Assembly: GCA_001303585.1 (NCBI GenBank)
Contig: LJTT01000011.1
Coordinates: forward strand, 1 to 64,000
Length of the DNA stretch: 64,000 nt
From: Betaproteobacteria bacterium SG8_41
Lineage (GTDB): Bacteria; Pseudomonadota; Gammaproteobacteria; Burkholderiales; SG8-41
Direction of reading: 5' to 3'
Numbering within the stretch: the first letter of the stretch is position 1; each line of letters starts with the position of its first letter. The position numbers and the translations under genes were made by a program. Positions 28,595 to 41,687 of this stretch are shown here, piece by piece. Below the pieces are notes generated by a model. The model was not told the DNA's origin, searched no databases, and was given only the letters and a program-made list of their open reading frames with translations.

Positions 28595-29626
28595 ATGCGT
28601 CTCGATGATTTTGACTACGAGCTGCCACAGGAGCTGATCGCACAGACGCCGCCCGCTGAGCGCGGTGCGGGTCGCTTGCTGCACGTCGATGGGAGGACGG
28701 GGGCATTCACGGATCGGCAGTTTCGGGACATCCTCGGGCTGGTCGGGCCCGATGACGTACTGGTGTTTAACGACACCCGCGTCATCAAGGCGCGGCTCCG
28801 GGGCCGCAAGGCGACGGGGGGGCGCGTCGAGGTCATAATCGAGCGCATTCTCGGACCCGCGGAGGTGCTTGCGCAGATCGGCTCGAACCGTCCGCCCCGC
28901 GCCGGCACTACGCTTGTGCTGGCGGATGCGCTCGCCGTTACAGTGCTCGGCCGCGATCGGGAGTTCTTTCATCTGCGCTTCGAGGACTGCTCGGATATCT
29001 TTGCCTTGCTGGAGCGCCACGGGAGCGTGCCATTACCGCTTTACATCACGCGCCCGTCCGACGCGGCCGATGCCGAGCGCTACCAGACGGTCTACTCACG
29101 ATCGCCAGGTGCGGTTGCGGCCCCGACGGCCGGGCTGCATTTTGATACCGAGGTGATGCGCCTGTTGCAGGAGCGCGGCACCAGGCTGGCCTATCTTACG
29201 CTGCATGTTGGCGCCGGCACGTTCCAACCGGTGCGGTCGCAGGACCTGTCGCAGCATGTCATGCACAGCGAATGGTATGAAGTGCCGCAGGCCAGTGTCG
29301 AGGCAATCACCGCCGCCCGCGAGCGGGGTGGTCGCGTGCTCGCGATCGGCACAACAACGTTGCGGGCATTGGAGAGCGCCGCGGCAACCGGGACGCTCAC
29401 CGCGGGGCTGGGCGAGACGCGGCTGTTCATCCTGCCGGGGTTCCGGTTCAGGGTCGTCGAGCGGCTGCTGACGAATTTTCACTTGCCGAGGTCGACACTG
29501 CTCATGCTGGTTTCAGCTTTCGGCGGCATGGATAATATCCGCAGGGCTTACCGCCACGCGATCGACCAACGCTACCGCTTCTACAGCTACGGCGACGCGA
29601 TGCTGATCGAAAGGCAAGATCTCTAG
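28595..29626 (+). CDS. queA: S-adenosylmethionine:tRNA ribosyltransferase-isomerase
   Basis: [45 protein letters not shown]...APTAGLHF. Confidence 0.97.
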   Translation: MRLDDFDYELPQELIAQTPPAERGAGRLLHVDGRTGAFTDRQFRDILGLVGPDDVLVFNDTRVIKARLRGRKATGGRVEVIIERILGPAEVLAQIGSNRPPRAGTTLVLADALAVTVLGRDREFFHLRFEDCSDIFALLERHGSVPLPLYITRPSDAADAERYQTVYSRSPGAVAAPTAGLHFDTEVMRLLQERGTRLAYLTLHVGAGTFQPVRSQDLSQHVMHSEWYEVPQASVEAITAARERGGRVLAIGTTTLRALESAAATGTLTAGLGETRLFILPGFRFRVVERLLTNFHLPRSTLLMLVSAFGGMDNIRRAYRHAIDQRYRFYSYGDAMLIERQDL

Positions 29627-29851
29627 CCGCCGATGCACGCCGATCACAGTTCAGCGGCGAATCCGCAGGGCTCGGGGAAAGCGAGCACGATCGGCAAAGC
29701 GAAGCTCTGACTAAAGCGCCGCAGAGTAACCGGGGGCGGGATGCACTACAGGAGGAACATGGCAAAAAGTGCCGCAAACAGCAACTCGCGGATGAGCGCG
29801 AGTGAGACCACACGCGCGGAATACGCGCCCCGATCGCAAGGTGTTGCCTGA

Positions 29852-31015
<1,164 letters not shown>

Positions 31016-31071
31016 AGTTCAACATTTTTCGGGGCGCGACAGCGCCATTTTGAGAGACGGAGACGCGCGAT

Positions 31072-31407
31072 ATGTGGATGTTGATCAATTCGGCGTGGGC
31101 CCAGGGGTCCGGAGCAGCCGCTCCGGGCGGCGGCTTGGAAAGCATGCTGCTGATCGTGTTGATGTTCGTGGTGCTCTATTTCCTCATGATCCGTCCCCAG
31201 ATGAAGCGCGCGAAAGAGCACAAGCAGCTGATCGAGGCGCTGCAAAAGGGCGATGAGGTCATTACTGCAGGCGGCGTGGTCGGGCGCATCAGCAAGGTCG
31301 GCGAGGGCTACCTCACGCTCGAAGTTGCCGAGAACGTGGAAATCCACGTCCAGCGCCCCTCGGTGCAGCTGGTGCTGCCAAAAGGCACCATCAAGGGCCT
31401 CGAGTGA
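31072..31407 (+). CDS. yajC: preprotein translocase subunit YajC
   Basis: LLIVLMFVVLYFLMIRPQMKRAKEHKQLIEALQKGDEVITAGGVVGRI. Confidence 0.96.
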   Translation: MWMLINSAWAQGSGAAAPGGGLESMLLIVLMFVVLYFLMIRPQMKRAKEHKQLIEALQKGDEVITAGGVVGRISKVGEGYLTLEVAENVEIHVQRPSVQLVLPKGTIKGLE

Positions 31408-31478
31408 CTGCTCGGCCGCAAATTGCAGATCGCGAGCCGTAGATCGATGAGCTTCTGCGTGCGAGAAGGCGGTCCTGC

Positions 31479-31514
31479 GATTCACGATTCACGAGTCATG
31501 ATTCACGGCTTCAA
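31479..31514 (+). repeat. heptad repeat leader (GATTCAC units) abutting secD start
   Basis: GATTCAC GATTCAC GAGTCAT GATTCAC GGCTTCAA then ATG at 31515. Confidence 0.88.
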
Positions 31515-33374
31515 ATGAACCGCTACCCCCCATGGAAATACGCGATCATCGCGGCAGCGATGGTGCTGGGTTTCTTTTTTACCCTGCCGAATTTTTTTGG
31601 CGAGGTGCCGGCGGTGCAGGTCTCGCCGCTGCGCGCGACGCTCAAAGCCGACACCGCCCTCATGAGCCGGGTCGAGCAGATCCTAGGAAAGGGCGGATTC
31701 AAGCCGGACGCGGTGTTTCTCGACCCGCAGAGCGTCAAGGCGCGCTTCGCTGACACTGATACCCAGATCCGCGCGAAGGACGTGCTGCAGTCCCAGCTCG
31801 GCGAGGACTACATCGTTGCGTTGAACCTGCTGTCGAACAGCCCGGATTGGCTCACTGCCATCGGGGCGCTGCCGATGTATCTGGGCCTCGACTTGCGCGG
31901 CGGGGTTCACTTCCTGCTTCAGGTGGATATGCGGGCGGCGCTTGCCAAGAAGGTCGAGTCGCTCGCCAGCGATATCCGCAGCGGGTTGCGCGAGAAGCGC
32001 ATTCAGTACACTGGTATCGCTCGCACGGGCCAGACGCTGACGATCCGGTTCCGCGATGCGGCCACGCTGGAGCGGGCGATCGCCGAGCTCACCCGCACCG
32101 TCACCGATCTCGCGCTCAAAGGCGAGGAGACGGCGGACGGTTACCGGATCATTGCGACCTTGAAACCGGACGCGCAGCGCCGCACGCGGGATTTCGCCCT
32201 GCAGCAGAACATCACCACGCTGCGCAACCGCGTTAATGAGCTCGGGGTGGCCGAGCCCATCATTCAGCAGCAGGGTGCCGACCGCGTGGTGGTGCAGCTG
32301 CCCGGCGTGCAGGACACTGCCAAGGCCAAGGACATCCTTGGCCGCACCGCCACGCTCGAGGTGCGCATGGTGGCGGAAGAACACTCCGACCCTGCAACGC
32401 TGCAGGCTGCCGTGGCCGGCCAGGTGCCGTTTGGCGACGAGCTCTACTACGAGCGCGGCGGGGTTCCGATCCTCGTCAGAAAACAGGTCGTCCTCACCGG
32501 CGATCGAATCAACGACGCTCAACCCGGGTTCGATCAGCAGACCAACGAACCGGCGGTGCACATTACTCTCGATGGCGTGGGTGCACGCATCTTTCAGCAA
32601 GTCACCCGGGAAAACGTGGGCAAGCGCATGGCCATTCTGCTCTTTGAAAAGGGCAAGGGAGAGGTTGTCACGGCGCCGGTGATCCGCTCTGAAATTGGCG
32701 GTGGGCGGGTGCAGATCAGCGGCCGGATGAACACGCAGGAGGCGCGAGACATCGCGCTGCTTCTGCGGGCGGGCGCGCTGGCTGCGCCGATGGAGATCAT
32801 CGAGGAGCGCACTGTGGGTCCCTCGCTCGGCGCTGAGAATATCCGCGTCGGCTTCCGTTCCACTTGGTACGGGTTCGGTGTGCTGACCGTGTTCATGATC
32901 GCCTACTACATGCTGTTCGGCGTTTTCTCGGTTATTGCGCTGGCGTCCAACGTGCTCTTCCTCGTCGCGCTGCTTTCTTTGCTCCAGGCTACGCTAACGC
33001 TGCCTGGAATGGCGGGTATCGCGCTTACGCTTGGCATGGCGATCGATGCCAACGTGCTGATCAACGAGCGCATACGTGAGGAGCTGCGTGCCGGCAACAC
33101 GCCACAGGCCGCCATCCACTCGGGCTACGACCGCGCCTGGGGCACGATTCTGGATTCGAACATCACGACGCTGATCGCGGGGCTCGCCCTGTTCGCGTTC
33201 GGCAGCGGGCCGGTCAAGGGTTTCGCGGTGGTGCTGTGTCTCGGGATCCTTACCTCGATCTTCAGCGCCGTGGTGGTGTCCCGCGGCATGGTGAATCTCT
33301 ATTACGGCAGCCGTCGCCGACTCGAGGGTGTCTCGATCGGCCAGGTGTGGAAGCCGGCGGCCCAGGGGAAATAG
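31515..33374 (+). CDS. secD: protein translocase subunit SecD
   Basis: MNRYPPWKYAIIAAAMVLGFFFTLPNFFGEVPAVQVSP; LGLDLRGGVHFLLQVD; GMAIDANVLINERIREELR. Confidence 0.97.
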   Translation: MNRYPPWKYAIIAAAMVLGFFFTLPNFFGEVPAVQVSPLRATLKADTALMSRVEQILGKGGFKPDAVFLDPQSVKARFADTDTQIRAKDVLQSQLGEDYIVALNLLSNSPDWLTAIGALPMYLGLDLRGGVHFLLQVDMRAALAKKVESLASDIRSGLREKRIQYTGIARTGQTLTIRFRDAATLERAIAELTRTVTDLALKGEETADGYRIIATLKPDAQRRTRDFALQQNITTLRNRVNELGVAEPIIQQQGADRVVVQLPGVQDTAKAKDILGRTATLEVRMVAEEHSDPATLQAAVAGQVPFGDELYYERGGVPILVRKQVVLTGDRINDAQPGFDQQTNEPAVHITLDGVGARIFQQVTRENVGKRMAILLFEKGKGEVVTAPVIRSEIGGGRVQISGRMNTQEARDIALLLRAGALAAPMEIIEERTVGPSLGAENIRVGFRSTWYGFGVLTVFMIAYYMLFGVFSVIALASNVLFLVALLSLLQATLTLPGMAGIALTLGMAIDANVLINERIREELRAGNTPQAAIHSGYDRAWGTILDSNITTLIAGLALFAFGSGPVKGFAVVLCLGILTSIFSAVVVSRGMVNLYYGSRRRLEGVSIGQVWKPAAQGK

Positions 33375-33383
33375 GAGAGCGCC

Positions 33384-34331
33384 ATGGAATGGTTCCGGAT
33401 CTCGCGCGACATCCCGTTCATGCGCCATGCGCGGATCTTCAACATAATTTCGATCATCACATTCGCCGTTGCCGTGGGCTCGCTCTCGATACGAGGACTC
33501 AATCTCGGCGTTGATTTCACGGGCGGCACGGTGATGGAAGTGGCCTACGCCGACGCCGCTGACCTCGGCAAGATCCGCGAATCTGCTGCCCGGCTGGGAT
33601 TCAGCGACGCATCGGTGCAGAATTTCGGGACCTCGCGCGACGTCCTGATCCGGCTGCCGGTGAAGCCAGGGGTTACGAGCGCCCAGCTCTCCGAGCGCGT
33701 TATGGACGAGCTGAGGAAAGACGACCCCAAGGTCGAGATGCGCCGCGTCGAATTCGTCGGGCCGCAGGTGGGCAAGGAGTTGTTCGAGAACGGGGCGCTC
33801 GCGCTGCTCTTCGTGTCGATCGGGATCGTGCTCTACCTGTGGCTGCGCTTCGAATGGAAGTTCGGGGTTGCCGCCATCGTCGCCAATCTTCACGACGTGA
33901 TTATCATCGTCGGCATATTTTCACTTTTTCAGTGGGAGTTCTCGCTGCCGGTCCTCGCCGCGGTGCTGGCGATCCTCGGCTACTCGGTCAACGAGTCGGT
34001 GGTCGTGTTCGACCGCGTGCGCGAGACTTTCCGAAATCGCAGGATGCGCAGTCTTGCAGTTCCGCAGGTCATCGACCACGCGATCACGCGCACGATGTCG
34101 CGCACCATCATCACGCATGGATCGACGCAGATCATGGTGTGCTCAATGCTGGTCTTCGGAGGAGAGGCGCTGTTCTACTTTGCGCTGGCGCTCACGATCG
34201 GCATTCTCTTCGGTATTTACTCCTCGGTGCTGGTCGCAAGCCCGATCGTCATGTACCTCGGGGTGTCACGCGAAGATCTTGCCAAACCCGAGCCTGTGAG
34301 AAAAGCCGACGAGACCGGAGCGGTTGTCTAG
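33384..34331 (+). CDS. secF: protein translocase subunit SecF
   Basis: GLNLGVDFTGGTVMEV; GYSVNESVVVFDRVRE; stop TAG is part of the CTAG flanking the next element. Confidence 0.97.
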   Translation: MEWFRISRDIPFMRHARIFNIISIITFAVAVGSLSIRGLNLGVDFTGGTVMEVAYADAADLGKIRESAARLGFSDASVQNFGTSRDVLIRLPVKPGVTSAQLSERVMDELRKDDPKVEMRRVEFVGPQVGKELFENGALALLFVSIGIVLYLWLRFEWKFGVAAIVANLHDVIIIVGIFSLFQWEFSLPVLAAVLAILGYSVNESVVVFDRVRETFRNRRMRSLAVPQVIDHAITRTMSRTIITHGSTQIMVCSMLVFGGEALFYFALALTIGILFGIYSSVLVASPIVMYLGVSREDLAKPEPVRKADETGAVV

Positions 34332-34688
34332 TGTGCTGTCCCGCACGCGACCAGCGAAAGTCCTCGCGATAATCGGCGGCGCGCCTAAGCGAGGAGCAGG
34401 GGCCCCTGGTCTTGGGGATGCGACCGAGCAGGCGCGTGTGAGTCCCGCGTTCAATGGCGCTCTGATGTCCCGCTCCGGGGGCGCATCCAAGCACACACCG
34501 CTTGGAACCTGCTCCGACCTGCGCGGGACGCTTTGTCGAACATCTCCGCCAGGTGTCCAGCCCGGCTCTGGTTTGCTCCGCGACTGGCGCCGATTTCGCG
34601 GGACTTTCAACGCAGACGGCGTAAAGAACGCAGCAAACTCACTCGGCGTTTGCTTCCGACTTGTGCGCGGTGTTTACGGGACAGCACG
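34332..34688. mobile_element. MITE-like palindromic element, 357 bp
   Basis: terminal inverted repeat TGTGCTGTCCCG / CGGGACAGCACG (11/12), flanked by CTAG (34328-34331 and 34689-34692); inner arms AGCGAAAGTCCTCGCGATAATCGGCGGCGC / GCGCCGATTTCGCGGGACTTTCAACGC. Confidence 0.72.
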
Positions 34689-34704
34689 CTAGCACGGACC
34701 GCTC

Positions 34705-35346
34705 GTGGAGCTCTTCGCCACTCTCGTCGATATCGTCCTGCATCTTGACCAGCATCTTCAGTGGCTGGTGTCAAACTACGGGTCGTGGATTTACGCGATC
34801 CTGTTCCTGATCATTTTCTGCGAGACCGGGCTCGTACTGACTCCCTTTCTCCCCGGTGACTCGCTGCTCTTCGTCGCGGGGACCGTTGCCGCAGCCGGGG
34901 AGATGTACGTCCATGGGCTTTTTGCGGCGCTGGCGGCCGCGTCGTTCCTCGGTGACAACACGAATTACTGGATCGGCCGTTTTGTCGGACCGCGCGTGTT
35001 CAGGCGGGAGAAGTCGCTTCTTTTCAATCCCGAGCACCTGGTTCGCACCCAGCGGTTTTACGATCGATACGGGGCGAAGACCGTCTTCCTCGCGCGCTTC
35101 GTGCCTATCGTCCGCACCTTCGCCCCGTTCGTGGCGGGTATTGGCCGGATGCACTATCCGCGGTTCGTTTTCTACAGCTTCTCGGGAAGCGTCGTCTGGG
35201 TGGGCTCGCTGACCTATGCCGGTTTTTATTTCGGCAACGTCCCGCTGGTGAAGCAGAATCTTTCTATCGTCATCGTCATTATCATCCTCCTCTCAATCAG
35301 CCCGGGTCTCGTCGAGTACCTGCGCCACCGCGCGCGAGCGCGGTGA
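34705..35346 (+). CDS. DedA/VTT-family membrane protein
   Basis: FCETGLVLTPFLPGDSLLFVAG; GAKTVFLARFVPIVRTFAPFVAGIGRM; GTG start. Confidence 0.93.
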   Translation: MELFATLVDIVLHLDQHLQWLVSNYGSWIYAILFLIIFCETGLVLTPFLPGDSLLFVAGTVAAAGEMYVHGLFAALAAASFLGDNTNYWIGRFVGPRVFRREKSLLFNPEHLVRTQRFYDRYGAKTVFLARFVPIVRTFAPFVAGIGRMHYPRFVFYSFSGSVVWVGSLTYAGFYFGNVPLVKQNLSIVIVIIILLSISPGLVEYLRHRARAR

Positions 35347-35347
35347 G

Positions 35348-36445
35348 TCAGGCGGCCTGGCCTAAGGCCTGCTCGACGCCGAGCAGCAACTCCTCGAAGT
35401 CCTCAAGGGAGTTGAAGCGCGGAGCGGCTGCGAGATGAGGTGTCACGATCGCGTTATCAAAGGCCAGCAAGGGATCGTCCGGCCGACCCGGGGCATCGTA
35501 GTGCGGGTCGAGCCCGAAGCCGCCAAGCCGGCCTGCACGCATGGTCTCGAGCAGCGCAGTCCGGTCGACAAGCTGGGGGCGCGAGACGTTGACCAGGATC
35601 GCGCCAGGCTTGATCCGGGCCAGCTCGCGCGCACCGATGATGCCGCGCGTCGCATCCGTGGCTGGAAGATGGATGGACACGAAATCGCTCGTGGATAGCA
35701 GTTCGTCCAGCCCGATAAAGGTCGCCCCGTAGCGCGCCTCTTCATCGGGCGCGAGCGCGCGCCGCTGCGTATAGGCGAGGCGCATGCCGAATGCCGCTGC
35801 GCGCAGGGCGAGCTCCCGTCCGATTTCACCCAGCCCGAAAATACCGAGCTGCTTTCCGTACAAGGTGCGGGTTCCCGTCACCCGTGCCCAGTTGGCGTTC
35901 GCCGTGTGCGCGCGGTCATACTGCGTTGGCGAAAAGCCTGCAGCGCGCAGCTGCTCGATGCCAACCAGGCCGTTGGTCTGCGGGATTTTTCGCGCCAGCG
36001 CGAGCATCATCGCGAGCGCGTGTTCGGCACAGGCGATGTTGGCGCGCCTGCGCAAGGTCAGCACGTGCACCCCCGCGGCTCGGCACGCGTCCCGATCGAC
36101 GTTCGAGAGCACTGTGCCGTATTTCTGGACAACACGCAGTGAGCCTCCCGCTGCGCCAATCGCGCGCGAATCGATCGGGAGAGACTCCACGACGATGATG
36201 CGCGCGCCGCGCGCCGCGGCGCGCAGCGCGCCCTCGTCGGATACAAGGCGGACCATGGCCGGATAAAGCCGCGGGAGCCGTTCGCGCAGGCGGTCGCACC
36301 AGGCGGGAAAATCGGGCACCTCATGAGCGAAAAAGTGCGCAAACGCCGCGCGACGCGCCTGGGGCGTGGCTGGATCGAGCACGACCTGGATCAGCCGCGG
36401 GAACGGGTCGTCTTCGACGACGATAACCGGGGGTGGCGCCGCCAT
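35348..36445 (-). CDS. D-2-hydroxyacid dehydrogenase family protein
   Basis: YGKQLGIFGLGEIGRELALRAAAFGM; VSIHLPATDATRGIIGARELARIKPGAILVNVSR. Confidence 0.88.
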   Translation of the reverse strand: MAAPPPVIVVEDDPFPRLIQVVLDPATPQARRAAFAHFFAHEVPDFPAWCDRLRERLPRLYPAMVRLVSDEGALRAAARGARIIVVESLPIDSRAIGAAGGSLRVVQKYGTVLSNVDRDACRAAGVHVLTLRRRANIACAEHALAMMLALARKIPQTNGLVGIEQLRAAGFSPTQYDRAHTANANWARVTGTRTLYGKQLGIFGLGEIGRELALRAAAFGMRLAYTQRRALAPDEEARYGATFIGLDELLSTSDFVSIHLPATDATRGIIGARELARIKPGAILVNVSRPQLVDRTALLETMRAGRLGGFGLDPHYDAPGRPDDPLLAFDNAIVTPHLAAAPRFNSLEDFEELLLGVEQALGQAA

Positions 36446-36650
36446 CAGGAGCTCGGGGTGAATTCAAGCGCGCCTGCCGGGAAGACCGCGAGGCATGCTG
36501 AGGATGGCAAACCGGGATGATCTGAGGTGCCAGGACGCCACGAACGCCAGTCATTCCCGCAAACGAACGCTTTAATGTTCTCGGTGAATGGCCGGCCGGC
36601 CGGCAGCAACGTTGCCGCAAAGCGCTTCGCTGCGATCGTGTGACGGGCCG

Positions 36651-37304
36651 TCATCTGTTTCCTCGAGTCGAATGCAGGGCTTGATGCACCATGCTCGCCA
36701 TCGCTGCAGCCGCATCCGTGCCGTCTCGCTTCAATCCCTCAATGACGCCCTCGCGGTCTCTGGGCGGTCGGTTCTGACTCACCTTCCACTTACCGACGAG
36801 TTGCGAGACCGGGATTTCAAGGCCGACAATCGCCGCAATCATTTTTTCAATATAGTCGACGGGGGCGTCCGTCACTTTCCAGGGGGCAGGCCGTTCTGCC
36901 TCATGCCGGTTCGTCAGTCCTTCAACGTGCGCTCGCAACCACGCTGGGTCCTCGATGACGCGGATGTGTCCCCTTGCGTGGACGACCGCGTAGTTCCAGG
37001 TCGGCACCACTTTCGCGGTTTCTTTCTTGCTCGGGTACCAGGAAGGCGAGACAAAGGTCTGCGGCCCCTGAAATATCACGAGTGCCTGAACATCGCGCGC
37101 GAAGTCGTGCCACAGCGGATTTGCGCGCGCGATATGGGCGTGCAGCGTGCCATAAGGCGGCGGATCCGCTTGTAACAGGAAAGGGACGTGGTTCGCCTCA
37201 AGGCCGCTCGCAGCCAGCGTCACCAACGCCCCAAACGGATGCGCGCGAACCAGCTGGTGAAGCACTTCTACATCTGTTTCTTCGAAATGCCTTGGGAGGT
37301 ACAT
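36651..37304 (-). CDS. PaiB-like FMN-binding negative transcriptional regulator
   Basis: MYLPRHFEETD; FVSPSWYPSKKETAKVVPTWNYAVVHARG; VGKWKVSQNRP. Confidence 0.93.
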   Translation of the reverse strand: MYLPRHFEETDVEVLHQLVRAHPFGALVTLAASGLEANHVPFLLQADPPPYGTLHAHIARANPLWHDFARDVQALVIFQGPQTFVSPSWYPSKKETAKVVPTWNYAVVHARGHIRVIEDPAWLRAHVEGLTNRHEAERPAPWKVTDAPVDYIEKMIAAIVGLEIPVSQLVGKWKVSQNRPPRDREGVIEGLKRDGTDAAAAMASMVHQALHSTRGNR

Positions 37305-37452
37305 TTTTCGTCTCCGTATTGCCGGATGGAGGAGGCTGGTCTCTGATCGCTCACGCTTGAATTGATCCGCTTCCGCGGCCTTGCGCGGAGGTCTGATGCA
37401 ATGACGGATTGAGCCGCTATGCGGGGCTTTCGCAACGCGTTGGGGTTCGCGA

Positions 37453-38313
37453 TCAATACATGGCGCTTGCAAGGCGCCGACGGTACTCGTCGACCAGTTC
37501 GTTATCCGGCCCGAGCAGGGAGAACACCTCGAGCATGGTCTTACGGCCGGCGTCGTCCTTGAATCCCCGGTCGCGTTTTACGATCTCGAGCAACTCGTCC
37601 AGCGCGTCGCGGTGCCGCTTGCCCGCGACATAAAGGCTGGCGAGCTGCAGCCTCGCGTCCAGATCGCCGGGGTCGCGCGTGATGCGTGATTGCAGCGAAG
37701 GCATGTCGCCCGCCTGCGCGGCGCCCTCGGCGAGATCGAGGCGGGCGCGGAGCGCCGTCACCCGCTCGTCCATCTGCGTGAGACCGCTCAGCGAATCCAG
37801 CGATTCGCGCGCGGCCGAGAACTGTCCAAGATCGAGGTAAATCCCGGCCCGGTCGATCCGGACTGCCTCATTCGCGGGGTCGCTTTTCGCCGCTTGATCG
37901 AGCAGTTCGAGGGCCCTGGCGGCATCGCGTTTCGTTGAGTAGATCTCCGCTGACTGCAACCGGAGCTCATCCGATGCGGATGGCAGCACCCGCTCAATGA
38001 ATTCACGCACCATCGGCTCCGGAAGTGCGCCGGCAAACTCGTCTACCAACTCCCCGTTGACGACTGCTTTGACGCTGGGAATGCCGCGCACGCCGAACTG
38101 CGCCGCGAGCCCCGGGCTGTCGTCTGAATTCACTTTGGCAAGCGTAAAGCGCCCGGCGTACTCCGCGGCAAGCCGCTCCAAAACCGGGCCGAGCGCACGG
38201 CACGGAGCGCACCATGGCGCCCAGAAGTCGACGATGACGGGGGCCTGCTTCGAGCCCTCGAACACGACTTGCTGGAAATTCGATTCATTGACCTCAACGA
38301 CGTGGGAATCCAT
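37453..38313 (-). CDS. thioredoxin-TPR protein (CnoX/YbbN-like co-chaperedoxin)
   Basis: VIVDFWAPWCAPCRALGPVLERLA followed by TPR-like tail. Confidence 0.85.
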   Translation of the reverse strand: MDSHVVEVNESNFQQVVFEGSKQAPVIVDFWAPWCAPCRALGPVLERLAAEYAGRFTLAKVNSDDSPGLAAQFGVRGIPSVKAVVNGELVDEFAGALPEPMVREFIERVLPSASDELRLQSAEIYSTKRDAARALELLDQAAKSDPANEAVRIDRAGIYLDLGQFSAARESLDSLSGLTQMDERVTALRARLDLAEGAAQAGDMPSLQSRITRDPGDLDARLQLASLYVAGKRHRDALDELLEIVKRDRGFKDDAGRKTMLEVFSLLGPDNELVDEYRRRLASAMY

Positions 38314-38373
38314 GGCCCTGATCCAGGATAAACCGAAAAGGTGTCAAGAGCACCGAGAACACCATGTCAACAA

Positions 38374-39896
<1,523 letters not shown>

Positions 39897-39965
39897 TCAA
39901 TATGAACGCACAGCGCTATTTTATCAAACGTGAGTTGCCCCGGCTCCGGTTACGAAGGAAATTTC

Positions 39966-41312
39966 ATGACAAGCGCATCGCAGGCCCTGGCCGAATTCGC
40001 GGTCGGCCTGAGCTATGAACGTATTCCGCCCGAGGTCATTGAACGTGCCAAGGATTGCCTTATCGATACCGTGGGTGCTTGCGTGTTCGGGGCCGAGTTG
40101 CCCTGGAGCAAGACCGTGATCGGCTATGCCGAGCGCAATAGCGCGCCCGGGCAATGCAGCGTTTTGGGCACAGGCATCAAGCTGCGGGCGCCGTTTGCGT
40201 GCCTGGCGAACGGCGCGACGGCGCACGCATACGAGCTCGATTGCCTCTGCGAGCCGAGCGTCGGCATCCATCCCAGCGCCGCGCTGGCGGTGCCCGGCCT
40301 GGCGGTGGGCCAGGGGCGAAAGAGGGCTGGCGCGGATGTCCTGGCCGCCGTGGTGGCGGGCTACGAGGTGCTCTACCGCATCGGGGATGCGGCCCGCCAT
40401 TCCATCGAGAAGCTCGGGTTTCACTCACCCGGCATCGTCGGCGTGTTCGGAACAGCAGTCGTGGTCGGCAGGCTGTTCGGGCTGAACGCGCAGCAAATGG
40501 CAAATGCGTTCGGCATCGCCGGCTCGCTCAGCTCAGGGCTGATGGAGTTCTCGCGTACGGGGGGAATGGTGAAGCGACTGCATCTGGGGCGTTCAGCCGA
40601 GGGCGGCTTTCTGGCCGCGGTGCTCGCTCGTGATGGCTACACGGGACCGGCGGGCGTGTTCGAGGGCAAATTCGGAGTCCTCAACACCTTCTGCCGGGAC
40701 GCGGATCCCGCGCGCCTGACGCGAGACCTGGGGTCGGACTGGCATGTGCTGAAGACCAAGATCAAGCGCTACGCGTGCCACTCGACGGCTCAGATTCCAG
40801 TGACGGTTGCGCTCCAATTGAAGAAGACCCACGGAATATCGGGCGATGACGTCGCCGGCATGACCATTGCAGCCAACGAGAAAACGGTTAACCAGCATGC
40901 CATCAACGAGCCGAAAGATCTCACGATGGCGCAATACAGCGCGCCGTTCTGCACGTCGCTGGCGCTCTATCTCGACCCGACCGACCCGCGGGTGTTTTCC
41001 GAGGAGAGCCTCAACCATCCCGGGATTCGCGCGCTCGCGAAGAGTGCGCGCGTCGAACTGCACAAGACGGGGTCAGGCTTTTACACGCCAGCGTGCCGGG
41101 TGACGCTCAGGCTCAAGAATGGCAAGGAAGTCTCGGCAGAGGGCGATGATTTCAAGGGAACCCCTACGATGCCGCTCACGCGACCGGAGCTCCTCGAGAA
41201 ATTCCTGAAGCTCACGGCACATCATGAACGGTCGCGCGCCGAGCGGCTGTTCGGTCAGCTCGCAGCGGCGGACAAGCTTGCGGATATGAGCGCGCTGGAT
41301 TTTGCCATTTGA
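39966..41312 (+). CDS. MmgE/PrpD family protein
   Basis: ALAEFAVGLSYERIPPEVIERAKDCLIDTVG...; LHLGRSAEGGFLAAVLARDGYTGP. Confidence 0.88.
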   Translation: MTSASQALAEFAVGLSYERIPPEVIERAKDCLIDTVGACVFGAELPWSKTVIGYAERNSAPGQCSVLGTGIKLRAPFACLANGATAHAYELDCLCEPSVGIHPSAALAVPGLAVGQGRKRAGADVLAAVVAGYEVLYRIGDAARHSIEKLGFHSPGIVGVFGTAVVVGRLFGLNAQQMANAFGIAGSLSSGLMEFSRTGGMVKRLHLGRSAEGGFLAAVLARDGYTGPAGVFEGKFGVLNTFCRDADPARLTRDLGSDWHVLKTKIKRYACHSTAQIPVTVALQLKKTHGISGDDVAGMTIAANEKTVNQHAINEPKDLTMAQYSAPFCTSLALYLDPTDPRVFSEESLNHPGIRALAKSARVELHKTGSGFYTPACRVTLRLKNGKEVSAEGDDFKGTPTMPLTRPELLEKFLKLTAHHERSRAERLFGQLAAADKLADMSALDFAI

Positions 41313-41687
41313 CGGGTGGACGCGTCGCGCGGACCTGACCGGCTTTTCAATATTTCAACCGCCGAGCTGCCGAGAAAGACCAGATTCACGAATCACGGTA
41401 CTGCGTGAAACGCCAGAACGCCAAGACCACCGAAGTAGGCCGATCCAATATCGATGCTCGAGCGACACAACGAGCGAGCGAAAGCGCGCTCAGGTCATGC
41501 GCCCCCGAGGGCTTGATCAGCGACGTGGGTGTATTCTTCCTTCTCCCTGTCGAAAAACAGAGGCACTGAGAGGGGGGCGCATTGGATTTCGTCGCGTTTA
41601 TTTGGGTTCATCGGCGCTTCCATTTGAGCCTGAACCATGGTCTTGGCGCTCTCGGCGCCGCAATGGTTGATTGTTGCGGTAGCTGAC

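Noticed and set aside
34324-34692. 122-aa ORF spanning the secF-dedA interval
   Set aside because: Composed of the palindromic element; no homology-like features.
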